A stretch of 64,000 bases of DNA from NCBI GenBank assembly GCA_015057625.1, contig SVDZ01000002.1, positions 128,865-192,864 of the forward strand, in the 5' to 3' direction. The translations under genes were made by a program, and so were the position numbers. The first letter of the stretch is position 1. Each line of letters starts with the position of its first letter. This stretch comes from Lachnospiraceae bacterium (GTDB taxonomy: Bacteria; Bacillota; Clostridia; Lachnospirales; Lachnospiraceae). Below the pieces are notes generated by a model. That model worked only from the letters and a program-made list of their open reading frames with translations. It was not told the DNA's origin and did not search any database. Positions 35,183 through 44,143 of the stretch are shown piece after piece.

Positions 35183-36313
35183 ATGTATAAAGTTTTAAAA
35201 ACAGATGGAAAAGCAAAAAGAGGTGAATTTCATACAGTGCACGGTGTTGTTCAGACACCGGTATTTATGAATGTAGGAACAGCCGCAGCTATTAAAGGAG
35301 CGGTTGCCACAACCGATTTGCAGGAGATTAAGACACAGGTTCAGTTGTCTAATACATACCACCTCCACGTGAGACCGGGTGATAAAATAGTAAAACAGTT
35401 AGGCGGACTTCACAAATTTATGAATTGGGATAAGCCTATACTTACTGATTCAGGCGGATTTCAGGTGTTTTCTCTTGCAGGACTCAGAAAGATAAAAGAA
35501 GAGGGAGTATTTTTCAATTCCCATGTTGACGGTAGAAAAATATTTATGGGACCGGAGGAGAGTATGCAGATCCAGTCCAATTTAGCCTCAACTATTGCTA
35601 TGGCTTTTGATGAGTGTCCTTCAAGTATCGCTAAGCCGGACTATATTAAACAGTCGGTAGAGAGAACTACCAGATGGCTTGAAAGATGCAAAAATGAAAT
35701 GAACAGACTTAACAGTTTAGAGGATACAATAAACAGACAGCAGATGCTTTTTGGTATTAATCAGGGAGGTATCTACGAGGATATTCGAATTGAGCATGCA
35801 AAAGAAATAGCTAAGTTTGATTTGGATGGATATGCCATCGGAGGATTGGCTGTAGGTGAGAGCCATGAGGATATGTACCGTATTTTAGATGCAACAGTAC
35901 CGTTCCTTCCAAAAGATAAACCTACATACCTTATGGGAGTGGGAACACCGGCAAATATTCTCGAGGCAGTTGACAGAGGTGTGGATTTCTTTGATTGTGT
36001 ATATCCTACACGTAACGGTCGTCACGGTCATGTTTATACAAACCACGGCAAGTTAAATCTGTTCAATGCAAAGTATGAACTTGATTCTAAGCCTATTGAG
36101 GAGGGTTGCGGATGCCCTGCCTGCAGAAATTACAGCAGAGCATATATCCGTCATTTGCTTAAGGCAAAAGAAATGCTTGGTATGAGATTATGTGTGTTGC
36201 ATAATTTGTACTTTTATAATACAATGATGGAGGAAATCAGGGACGCAATAGATGCCGGAAGATACAGAGAGTACAAGGCAGAAAAACTTGCGGGCTTTGA
36301 GGAGAATAAATAG
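35183..36313 (+). CDS. tgt: tRNA-guanine transglycosylase
   Basis: This 376-residue enzyme swaps guanine-34 for preQ1 (or queuine) in GUN-anticodon tRNAs. The nucleophile is D271 in FDCVYPTRNGRHGHV. The substrate-pocket segments ILTDSGGFQVFSL and QGGIYEDIR are present. The zinc site CGCPACRNYSRAYIRHL supplies three Cys, with a later His in CVLHN. It is followed after 16 bp by yajC, a widely conserved pair. Confidence 0.96.
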   Translation: MYKVLKTDGKAKRGEFHTVHGVVQTPVFMNVGTAAAIKGAVATTDLQEIKTQVQLSNTYHLHVRPGDKIVKQLGGLHKFMNWDKPILTDSGGFQVFSLAGLRKIKEEGVFFNSHVDGRKIFMGPEESMQIQSNLASTIAMAFDECPSSIAKPDYIKQSVERTTRWLERCKNEMNRLNSLEDTINRQQMLFGINQGGIYEDIRIEHAKEIAKFDLDGYAIGGLAVGESHEDMYRILDATVPFLPKDKPTYLMGVGTPANILEAVDRGVDFFDCVYPTRNGRHGHVYTNHGKLNLFNAKYELDSKPIEEGCGCPACRNYSRAYIRHLLKAKEMLGMRLCVLHNLYFYNTMMEEIRDAIDAGRYREYKAEKLAGFEENK

Positions 36314-36329
36314 ACTTTAGGAGGATATT

Positions 36330-36662
36330 ATGAATATAGCATATTTAGTTGCAAATGCTTCTGAGCAGGCACAGGCAAGCGGTGGAGCTACAATGATAGT
36401 TGGAGTTATTTATTTGGTAGCTATCGTTGGTTTTATGTACTTTGTTATGATTAGACCACAGAGCAAACAGGAAAAAGAGAGAATGGAAATTGTTAACTCA
36501 GTTGAGGTTGGTGACAGCGTTCTCACAACAGGCGGTTTTTACGGAGTAGTAATTGATGTTTCTGAAGATATGGTAATCGTTGAATTCGGAAGCAACAAGA
36601 ATTGCCGTATTCCAATGCAGAAGAAAGCTATTGTTGAGGTTGAAAAGCCTGAAAATAAATAG
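36330..36662 (+). CDS. yajC: Preprotein translocase subunit YajC
   Basis: This 110-residue single-span membrane protein is associated with SecDF. It has one hydrophobic segment (about residues 20-40) followed by the family mark MIRPQSKQEKERMEIVNSV and a beta-rich cytoplasmic domain (VGDSVLTTGGFYGVVI). The N-terminus is Ala-rich. AGGAGG precedes the ATG. Its partner secDF lies 13 kb upstream beside the SCIFF genes rather than adjacent. Confidence 0.94.
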   Translation: MNIAYLVANASEQAQASGGATMIVGVIYLVAIVGFMYFVMIRPQSKQEKERMEIVNSVEVGDSVLTTGGFYGVVIDVSEDMVIVEFGSNKNCRIPMQKKAIVEVEKPENK

Positions 36663-36718
36663 TTACTTTCTTAATTTATACTGTTAGATAGATTAAATAT
36701 TAAAATAAACAAATAAGT

Positions 36719-36787
36719 GCGATGAGTTGGTGGAAAAATATCTGTTCGAAATATGCTGAACGGATGTACATTGATTCATCGCGTTTT
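36719..36787 (+). terminator. Two-stem terminator-like structure after yajC
   Basis: The outer stem GCGATGA (36719-36725) / TCATCGC (36776-36782) is followed by GTTTTTA. An inner stem ATCTGTTC / GAACGGAT is nested within the 50-nt interior. It is longer than an ordinary terminator and could be a small structured RNA. Confidence 0.6.
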
Positions 36788-36901
36788 TATGTATTTGGGA
36801 AATCTAAATCAGCGAAAAGTAGCAGATTTATCTGCGGATTCGAGCTGGTATGGCTGAAAGATTGAATAGTTACTTTTTTGAGTTATGCATATGCAAAAAG
36901 G

Positions 36902-36930
36902 TTGAAATATGACATAAAATGAGATAAGAT
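36902..36930 (+). promoter_or_regulatory. Promoter of the leuB-ilvD-ilvB operon
   Basis: TTGAAA (36902-36907), a 17-bp spacer and TAAGAT (36925-36930) leave a 5' leader of about 70 nt before leuB. Confidence 0.6.
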
Positions 36931-37008
36931 AATTAGTAATGTGGCTAACTATAGTATTTTAATAGGTACGAACTAGTCATAAGAAACATGTAGAAAAGAG
37001 GAAAAGTT

Positions 37009-38091
37009 ATGGATTTTAAAGTAGCAGTTATCCCGGGTGATTACATAGGTCCAGAAATAGTCGAACAGGCGCAAAAAGTTCTTGATTATGTCGGCAAAAA
37101 GTTTGGACACAATTTCAATTATGTTGAAGTCGATATGGGTGGAGTGTCAATTGATAAACACGGTGTGCCTTTGACAGATGAAGCACTTGAGACAGCAAAA
37201 GCAAGTGATGCAGTGTTGATGGGTTCAATCGGAGGAAGAGTCGGAGTTGACAGTTGGTATCAGTTACCACCACATTTAAGACCTGAGGCAGGACTCCTTG
37301 CAATCAGAAAAGGACTCGGATTATATGCTAATTTGAGACCGGCTTATTTATATAAAGAATTAAACAGTGCATGTCCACTTAAAGAAAGCGTTGCACAGGC
37401 AGGCTTTGATATGATTATCGTAAGAGAACTTACAGGTGGATTGTATTTTGGAGAAAGAAAGACAGAAGAGATTGACGGTGTGATGACTGCAATCGATACT
37501 CTTAAGTACACAGAAGATGAAATTAGAAGAATTGCCATTAAGGGATTCGAAATTGCAATGAAGAGAAGAAAACATGTTATAAGTGTTGATAAAGCAAATG
37601 TTCTCGACTCATCAAGATTATGGAGAAAGGTTGTTGAGGAAGTAGCAAAGGATTATCCGGAAGTTACACTTGAGCATATGCTTGTTGATAACTGTGCAAT
37701 GCAGCTTGTTAAGGATCCGGCTCAGTTTGATGTTGTTATAACAGAGAACATGTTTGGAGATATTTTATCAGATGAAGCAAGTATGATTACAGGTTCAATC
37801 GGAATGCTTTCATCTGCAAGTCTTGGAGCAGGTAAGTTTGGTTTATATGAGCCAAGCCACGGTTCAGCTCCTGATATTGCAGGACAGAACAAGGCAAATC
37901 CAATAGCAACTATTCTTTCAGCTGCAATGATGCTCAGATATTCATTTGATCTTGACAAAGAAGCTGATGCAATTGAAAATGCAGTTCAGAAAGTTTTAGA
38001 GGACAATATCAGAACTATCGATATTATGTCAGATGGAATGCAGTTAGTCGGATGTAAAGAGATGGGTGACTGTATTTGCGATAGGATTTAA
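37009..38091 (+). CDS. leuB: 3-isopropylmalate dehydrogenase
   Basis: This 360-residue NAD-dependent enzyme of leucine synthesis oxidises and decarboxylates 3-isopropylmalate. The start IPGDYIGPEIVEQA, substrate motif GLYANLRPAYLY, RELTGGLYFGERK, the metal site DVVITENMFGDILSDEAS and the NAD-site GLYEPSHGSAPDIAGQ are all visible. The length is typical. The other leucine genes (leuA, leuC, leuD) are not in the window; it is instead coupled to ilvD and ilvB. Confidence 0.95.
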   Translation: MDFKVAVIPGDYIGPEIVEQAQKVLDYVGKKFGHNFNYVEVDMGGVSIDKHGVPLTDEALETAKASDAVLMGSIGGRVGVDSWYQLPPHLRPEAGLLAIRKGLGLYANLRPAYLYKELNSACPLKESVAQAGFDMIIVRELTGGLYFGERKTEEIDGVMTAIDTLKYTEDEIRRIAIKGFEIAMKRRKHVISVDKANVLDSSRLWRKVVEEVAKDYPEVTLEHMLVDNCAMQLVKDPAQFDVVITENMFGDILSDEASMITGSIGMLSSASLGAGKFGLYEPSHGSAPDIAGQNKANPIATILSAAMMLRYSFDLDKEADAIENAVQKVLEDNIRTIDIMSDGMQLVGCKEMGDCICDRI

Positions 38092-38144
38092 TAATAAATA
38101 ATCAATCATTATATAAAACGTGACTATATTTAGGAGGAATTATT

Positions 38145-39812
38145 ATGAAAAGTGATTCAGTTACAAAGGGGATGCAACAGGCACCTCACAGATCGCTGTT
38201 TAATGCGTTAGGACTTACAGAAGAAGAACTTAGCAGACCATTGGTTGGTATCGTAAGTTCTTACAATGAAATAGTGCCGGGCCACATGAACCTTGACAAG
38301 ATTGTCAATGCTGTAAAGCAGGGTGTTGCCATGGCGGGCGGTACACCAATTGTTTTCCCTGCAATTGCTGTTTGTGACGGTATTGCTATGGGACACATCG
38401 GAATGAAATATTCATTAGTAACAAGAGATCTTATTGCAGATTCTACAGAAGCAATGGCTATGGCTCATGCATTTGATGCTTTGGTTATGGTTCCAAACTG
38501 CGATAAGAATGTTCCCGGATTATTGATGGCGGCAGCAAGAGTTAATGTTCCAACTGTTTTCGTATCAGGCGGACCAATGCTTGCAGGTCGTGTTAAAGGA
38601 CAGAAGAGAAGTCTTTCAAGTATGTTTGAGGCAGTAGGTTCATACGCTGCAGGAACTATGACAGAGGAAGACGTTAAAGAATTTGAAGCAAAGGTTTGTC
38701 CTACATGTGGATCATGTTCAGGTATGTACACAGCCAACTCAATGAACTGTCTTACAGAGGCGCTTGGTATGGGACTTCCCGGAAACGGAACTATTCCTGC
38801 TGTTTACTCTGAGAGAATCAAACTTGCGAAACATGCAGGTATGGCAGTAATGGAGATGGTAAAGAAGAATATCAGACCAAGAGACATTATGACTAAAGAG
38901 GCAATCTTAAATGCTCTCACAGTTGATATGGCACTTGGATGTTCAACAAACAGTATGCTTCATCTTCCGGCAATTGCACATGAAGTTGGATTTGATTTCG
39001 ATATCGCATTTGCAAATGAAATCAGTGAAAAGACTCCTAACCTTTGTCACCTTGCACCGGCAGGTCCTACATATATGGAAGACCTCAATGAAGCAGGCGG
39101 TGTGTACGCTGTAATGAATGAACTTGCAGATTTAGGATTGTTAAATCTCGATTGTATGACCGTGACAGGAAATACAATGGGTGAAAATATTAAGGGATGC
39201 ATCAATAGAAATCCTGAAGTTATCAGACCTCTTGATAACCCATACAGTAAGACAGGTGGTCTTGCAGTATTAAAAGGTAATCTTGCACCGGACGGATCAG
39301 TAGTTAAGCGTTCAGCAGTTGTTGACGAGATGATGGTTCATGAAGGACCGGCAAGAGTATTCGAATGTGAAGAGGATGCAATCGCAGCAATTAAGGGTGG
39401 ACAGATTAACCCTGGTGATGTTGTGGTAATCAGATACGAAGGTCCAAAGGGAGGCCCTGGTATGAGAGAAATGCTCAACCCAACATCAGCCATTGCAGGA
39501 ATGGGTCTTGGTTCATCAGTTGCCCTTATCACAGACGGACGTTTCTCAGGTGCATCAAGAGGAGCATCTATCGGTCATGTTTCTCCGGAAGCTGCAGTAG
39601 GAGGACCTATTGCTCTTGTTGAGGAAGGCGATATTATCAAGATTAATATCCCAGAGATGAAACTTGATTTGGATGTCTCTGATGAAGAGTTAGAAGCAAG
39701 ACGTGCAAAATGGCAGCCTAGAGAGCCAAAGGTTACAACAGGTTATCTTGCAAGATACGCTTCTATGGTTACTTCCGGAAACAGAGGCGCGATTCTTGAA
39801 ACAAATAAATAA
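38145..39812 (+). CDS. ilvD: Dihydroxy-acid dehydratase
   Basis: This 555-residue iron-sulfur dehydratase converts dihydroxy acids to the 2-oxo acid precursors of valine and isoleucine. Cluster-associated cysteines lie in [17 protein letters not shown] and [18 protein letters not shown]. Further marks are [15 protein letters not shown] and the late [27 protein letters not shown] precedes the ATG. It lies 53 bp after leuB and 21 bp before ilvB. Confidence 0.97.
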   Translation: MKSDSVTKGMQQAPHRSLFNALGLTEEELSRPLVGIVSSYNEIVPGHMNLDKIVNAVKQGVAMAGGTPIVFPAIAVCDGIAMGHIGMKYSLVTRDLIADSTEAMAMAHAFDALVMVPNCDKNVPGLLMAAARVNVPTVFVSGGPMLAGRVKGQKRSLSSMFEAVGSYAAGTMTEEDVKEFEAKVCPTCGSCSGMYTANSMNCLTEALGMGLPGNGTIPAVYSERIKLAKHAGMAVMEMVKKNIRPRDIMTKEAILNALTVDMALGCSTNSMLHLPAIAHEVGFDFDIAFANEISEKTPNLCHLAPAGPTYMEDLNEAGGVYAVMNELADLGLLNLDCMTVTGNTMGENIKGCINRNPEVIRPLDNPYSKTGGLAVLKGNLAPDGSVVKRSAVVDEMMVHEGPARVFECEEDAIAAIKGGQINPGDVVVIRYEGPKGGPGMREMLNPTSAIAGMGLGSSVALITDGRFSGASRGASIGHVSPEAAVGGPIALVEEGDIIKINIPEMKLDLDVSDEELEARRAKWQPREPKVTTGYLARYASMVTSGNRGAILETNK

Positions 39813-39833
39813 ACCGAAAAGGGGAGATATAAA

Positions 39834-41525
39834 ATGCAGTTAACAGGTTCAGAAATAGTAGTTGAATGTTTAAAAGAGCAGGGTGTTGATACAATTTTTG
39901 GATACCCTGGAGGAACAATCCTCAATATTTATGATGCGTTATATAAGCATCAGGATGAGATTACACATATTCTTACTTCACATGAGCAGGGTGCTGCCCA
40001 TGCTGCAGACGGATATGCGAGAGCAACAGGAAAAGTTGGTGTATGTATGGCCACTTCAGGACCGGGTGCAACAAACCTTGTTACAGGTATTGCTACAGCA
40101 TACATGGATTCTATTCCAATCGTTGCTATTACAGCAAACGTTGCAAAGGCAGGTCTTGGAAAAGATTCTTTCCAGGAAATTGATATCGTAGGTGTTACAA
40201 TGCCAATCACAAAGCATAACTTCATCGTTAAGGATGTTGAGGAGCTTGCAGATACATTGAGAAAGGCTTTCGTTATTGCTAAATCAGGAAGACCGGGTCC
40301 GGTTCTTGTTGATATTACAAAGGATGCCACAGCAAATAAGGCAGAGTATGAACCAAAGACTCCTGCTGAAGTTGAAAGAGTTACAGACACAATCAAAGAT
40401 GAAGATGTTGATGCAGTTGTTGATCTTATTAACAAAGCAAAGAAACCATTCGTTATCGTAGGTGGTGGTGCAATCGCATCTGATTGTGCTGATGAAATCA
40501 GAGAGTTTGTTGAATTAGTTGACGCACCTGTTTGTGATTCACTTATGGGTAAGGGAGCTATCGAAGGAACAAACCCACGTTACACAGGAATGATTGGTAT
40601 GCACGGTACTAAGACATCTAACTTCGGTGTTACAGAGAGTGATTTAGTAATCGTAGTAGGAGCAAGATTCTCTGACCGTGTAGTTGGTAACGCAAAGGCA
40701 TTTGCAAAGAAAGCAAAGATTGTTCATATCGATATTGATGCTGCTGAAATTAACAAAAACGTTAAGGTTGATGCAAGCATTATCGGTGATGCAAAAGAAA
40801 TCTTAAAGAAATTAAACAGCAAAATCTCAAGACAGGACAATGCTGATTGGATGGCATACATTGAGAACATGAAAGAAAAGTTCCCATTGGCATTAGACAC
40901 ATCTAAGCTTACAGGTCCTGGAGTAATTGATACATTATACAAAGTAACAAACGGTGATGCAATTGTTACAACAGACGTTGGACAGCATCAGATGTGGGCT
41001 GCACAGTTCTATCAGTTCAAAGAGCCTAGACAGTTAATTACATCAGGTGGTCTTGGAACTATGGGATACGGTGTTGGAGCTTGTATCGGAAGTAAGATGG
41101 GCAATAAAGACAGAATCTGCGTAAACATCGCAGGCGACGGATGTTTCAGAATGAACATGAATGAAATTGCTACAGCTACACGTTACAACATTCCAATCAT
41201 CCAGATTGTAATTAATAACCACGTTCTTGGTATGGTTAGACAGTGGCAGACACTTTTCTACGGAAAGAGATATTCAAATACAGTTCTCAACGACGGAGTT
41301 GATTTCTGCAAGGTAGCTGAAGGACTTGGCGCAAAGGCTTACAAGTGTACAACACCTGAAGAGTTTGAAGCAGCAATTAAAGATGCTATCGAAGTTAATA
41401 TCCCTTGCGTAATTGAGTGCCAGATTGATCAGGATGACAAGGTATTCCCAATGGTACCTGCAGCACAGCCTATCAGTGAAGCATTCTCAGAAGAAGATTT
41501 AGCTGAAAAAGGTTATGAGTGCTAA
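39834..41525 (+). CDS. ilvB: Acetolactate synthase, large (catalytic) subunit
   Basis: This 563-residue ThDP- and FAD-dependent enzyme makes acetolactate or acetohydroxybutyrate. ThDP-binding elements are YPGGTILNIYDALY with the following SHEQGAAHAADGYAR catalytic Glu, and the late GDGCFRMNMNEIATA...NN motif (about 430-462). The central FAD/beta-domain is intact. No gene for the regulatory subunit (ilvN/ilvH) or for ilvC follows; a hairpin closes the operon. Confidence 0.96.
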   Translation: MQLTGSEIVVECLKEQGVDTIFGYPGGTILNIYDALYKHQDEITHILTSHEQGAAHAADGYARATGKVGVCMATSGPGATNLVTGIATAYMDSIPIVAITANVAKAGLGKDSFQEIDIVGVTMPITKHNFIVKDVEELADTLRKAFVIAKSGRPGPVLVDITKDATANKAEYEPKTPAEVERVTDTIKDEDVDAVVDLINKAKKPFVIVGGGAIASDCADEIREFVELVDAPVCDSLMGKGAIEGTNPRYTGMIGMHGTKTSNFGVTESDLVIVVGARFSDRVVGNAKAFAKKAKIVHIDIDAAEINKNVKVDASIIGDAKEILKKLNSKISRQDNADWMAYIENMKEKFPLALDTSKLTGPGVIDTLYKVTNGDAIVTTDVGQHQMWAAQFYQFKEPRQLITSGGLGTMGYGVGACIGSKMGNKDRICVNIAGDGCFRMNMNEIATATRYNIPIIQIVINNHVLGMVRQWQTLFYGKRYSNTVLNDGVDFCKVAEGLGAKAYKCTTPEEFEAAIKDAIEVNIPCVIECQIDQDDKVFPMVPAAQPISEAFSEEDLAEKGYEC

Positions 41526-41528
41526 TCG

Positions 41529-41587
41529 GTCAGAGGACTGACTTGAATACAGGTATGTTAATTAGGGCGGTACTTTATGTATCGCCC
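41529..41587 (+). terminator. Two hairpins after ilvB
   Basis: GTCAG / CTGAC (41529-41542) is followed by GGGCGGTAC (41565-41573) / GTATCGCCC (41579-41587), a 9-bp stem with one G-T pair and loop TTTAT. No strong T run follows, so termination may be partial and read into serC. Confidence 0.6.
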
Positions 41588-41652
41588 ATAAACTGAACTA
41601 AAAGTTCATAAATATATTTATTTTTTTAAGATAAACAGGAGGAAATAAAAAA

Positions 41653-42735
41653 ATGGCTAGAGTTTACAATTTCTCAGCAGGTCCGGCAGTATTACCGGAA
41701 GAAGTATTAAAAGAAGCAGCAGATGAAATGCTTGATTACAGAGGAACAGGAATGAGCGTTATGGAAATGTCTCACCGTTCTAAAGCATTCCAGACAATCA
41801 TCGATGAGGCAGAGCAGGATATCAGAGATCTTATGAATATTCCTGACAACTATAAAGTGTTATTCTTACAGGGTGGTGCTTCTCAGCAGTTCGCAGCTGT
41901 ACCAATGAACCTTAAGAAAAACGGTAAGGCAGCTTACATTGTAACAGGACAGTGGGCTAAAAAGGCAGCTCAGGAAGCAGAAAAATACTTAGACGTTAAG
42001 GTGGTTGCATCTTCAGCAGATAAGACATTCTCTTATATTCCTGATTGCAGCGATTTAGATATTGATGATGATGTTGACTATGTATACATTTGTGAAAACA
42101 ACACAATCTACGGAACAAAGTTCCACACACTTCCAAATACAAAAGGACATGAGTTAGTTGCAGACCTTTCTTCTTGTTTCTTATCAGAGCCAGTAGACGT
42201 TGAAAAATACGGCGTAATCTATGGTGGTGTTCAGAAGAACATCGGACCAGCTGGTGTTGTTATTGCTATTATTAGAGAAGATTTAATTCCTGAAACAGTT
42301 GAAAACTATGTTCCAACAATGCTTGCTTGGAAGACTCAGGCTGACGCAGGATCACTTTACAACACACCTCCATGCTACGGAATCTATATCTGTGGTAAGG
42401 TATTCAAATGGATCAAGAAGATGGGTGGTCTTGATGCAATGAAGAAACACAACGAAGAGAAAGCTAAGATTCTTTATGATTTCCTTGATCAGAGTGAATT
42501 ATTCAAGGGAACAGTTGCTAAGGAAGACAGATCTCTTATGAACGTTCCTTTTGTAACAGGTAACGATGAGTTAGATGCAAAGTTTGTTGCTGAAGCAAAG
42601 GCTGCCGGTTTAGAGAACCTTAAGGGACACAGATCAGTAGGTGGTATGAGAGCAAGTATCTACAACGCTATGCCAATCGAAGGTGTTAAGGCTTTAGTTG
42701 ATTTCATGAAGAAATTCGAAGCTGAAAATAAATAA
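41653..42735 (+). CDS. serC: Phosphoserine aminotransferase
   Basis: This 360-residue PLP enzyme converts 3-phosphohydroxypyruvate to phosphoserine. The N-terminal FSAGPAVLPEEVLKEA and MEMSHRSKAFQ are the family marks; the PLP lysine is K195 in YGGVQKNIGPAGVV. AGGAGG precedes the ATG. It is paired with serA (58 bp later), forming two of the three steps to serine; no phosphoserine phosphatase is in the window. Confidence 0.96.
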   Translation: MARVYNFSAGPAVLPEEVLKEAADEMLDYRGTGMSVMEMSHRSKAFQTIIDEAEQDIRDLMNIPDNYKVLFLQGGASQQFAAVPMNLKKNGKAAYIVTGQWAKKAAQEAEKYLDVKVVASSADKTFSYIPDCSDLDIDDDVDYVYICENNTIYGTKFHTLPNTKGHELVADLSSCFLSEPVDVEKYGVIYGGVQKNIGPAGVVIAIIREDLIPETVENYVPTMLAWKTQADAGSLYNTPPCYGIYICGKVFKWIKKMGGLDAMKKHNEEKAKILYDFLDQSELFKGTVAKEDRSLMNVPFVTGNDELDAKFVAEAKAAGLENLKGHRSVGGMRASIYNAMPIEGVKALVDFMKKFEAENK

Positions 42736-42793
42736 TAATTATTTATTCTAAATATAATTAATTCAAAAATAATTAATTTTAAAGGAGAATATC

Positions 42794-43957
42794 ATGACAA
42801 AGATTAATTGCCTTAATCCAATTTCAGATCTTGGATTAAACTTATTAAACGATAATTATGAAATGACAGACGACTTGGCAAACGCTGAAGTTGCATTAGT
42901 TAGAAGTGCTTCAATGCACGATCTTGATTTACCTGACAGCCTTTTGGCAGTAGCAAGAGCAGGTGCAGGTGTTAACAATATTCCACTTGATAAATGTGCA
43001 GACAAGGGTATCGTTGTATTTAACACACCTGGTGCAAATGCAAACGGTGTTAAGGAATTAGTTATCTGTGGTATGTTACTTGCAGCTAGAGATGTTATCG
43101 GAGGAAACAAATGGGTTGCTGATAACAAAGCTGACGAGAATATTTCAAAGACAATGGAAAAAGCTAAGAAGAACTTCGCAGGTGGAGAACTTAAAGGAAA
43201 GAAGCTTGGTGTAGTTGGTCTTGGAGCAATCGGAAGATTAGTTGCAAACACAGCTGTTTCACTTGGTATGGAAGTATACGGAAATGATCCTTTCATGTCA
43301 GTTGAAAGTGCATTAAGCCTCAAGAGAACAGTTAATCTTGTAAAGACAAGAGAAGAAATCTTCAAAGAATGTGATTACATTACAGTACATACACCATTGC
43401 TTGATGATACAAAAGAAATGATCAACAAAGACACAATCGCTATGATGAAAGATGGTGTTGTTATTCTTAACTTCGCAAGAGATCTCCTTGTATGTGATGA
43501 TGATATGGCTGAAGCTCTTAAGAGTGGTAAGGTTAAGAAGTATGTAACAGACTTCCCTAACGCTAAGACAGCAAATATGGAAGGTGTTATCGCCACACCA
43601 CACCTTGGTGCTTCAACAGAAGAATCTGAAGACAACTGTGCAATTATGGCAGTTGAAGAAATCATGGACTACATTGAGAACGGAAACGTAATCAATTCAG
43701 TTAACTATCCAAGATGTGAACTTGGTGTTTGTGATTCAACATCAAGAATCGCTATCTGCCACAAGAATGTACCTAACTTCATCGGTCAGGTTGCTTCACT
43801 TGTTGGTGCTGAAGGCGTTAACGTTGCAAACATGGTTGACAAGTCAAAAGGAGATTATGCTTACGCAATCCTTGATCTTGACAGCAAACTTTCAGATGCT
43901 GCAGTTGAAAAACTTCAGGCAGTTGACAGCGTTATCAGAGTAAGAGTAGTAAAATAA
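42794..43957 (+). CDS. serA: D-3-phosphoglycerate dehydrogenase
   Basis: This 387-residue NAD-dependent enzyme opens the serine pathway. The Rossmann motif is LGVVGLGAIGRLVANTA (about 138-154). The catalytic Arg lies in the GAGVNNIPLD loop region and a His in ATPHLGASTEES. A short C-terminal ACT domain (about 325-387) suggests serine feedback. It lacks the extra intervening domain of long SerA forms. A good terminator follows. Confidence 0.95.
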   Translation: MTKINCLNPISDLGLNLLNDNYEMTDDLANAEVALVRSASMHDLDLPDSLLAVARAGAGVNNIPLDKCADKGIVVFNTPGANANGVKELVICGMLLAARDVIGGNKWVADNKADENISKTMEKAKKNFAGGELKGKKLGVVGLGAIGRLVANTAVSLGMEVYGNDPFMSVESALSLKRTVNLVKTREEIFKECDYITVHTPLLDDTKEMINKDTIAMMKDGVVILNFARDLLVCDDDMAEALKSGKVKKYVTDFPNAKTANMEGVIATPHLGASTEESEDNCAIMAVEEIMDYIENGNVINSVNYPRCELGVCDSTSRIAICHKNVPNFIGQVASLVGAEGVNVANMVDKSKGDYAYAILDLDSKLSDAAVEKLQAVDSVIRVRVVK

Positions 43958-43988
43958 TCACAGATTATTATAGATTATTACGAGTATC

Positions 43989-44029
43989 TACCCTCTTCGT
44001 CGAATTGTTTCGATGAGGAGGGTATTTTT
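43989..44029 (+). terminator. Intrinsic terminator after serA
   Basis: TACCCTC (43989-43995) and GAGGGTA (44018-44024) form the base of the stem. TTCGTCGAA / TTCGATGAG extends it, and five T residues follow. Confidence 0.85.
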
Positions 44030-44143
44030 ATGTAATTTTATTTATTTTATCTAGTTTAATGTGGTACAATGTAAAGGTGAATGATTTGAAAAATATGATA
44101 ATGGCAAGTAGTCTTGAAGGACACTTGTTTGGGAGGTAAATTT

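Larger units (their letters stand above)
36663..37008 (+). other. 346-bp spacer: structured terminator and leuB leader
   Basis: No convincing gene is present. It holds a terminator-like RNA structure (36719-36787), a pair AAATCT / AGATTT around 36801-36834, and TTTTTGAGTTATGCATATGC near 36875 with a partial TTTTTG...CAAAAA inverted repeat. The leuB promoter is at 36902-36930. No T-box (GGTGG/TGGNACCGCG) motif is seen. Confidence 0.6.
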
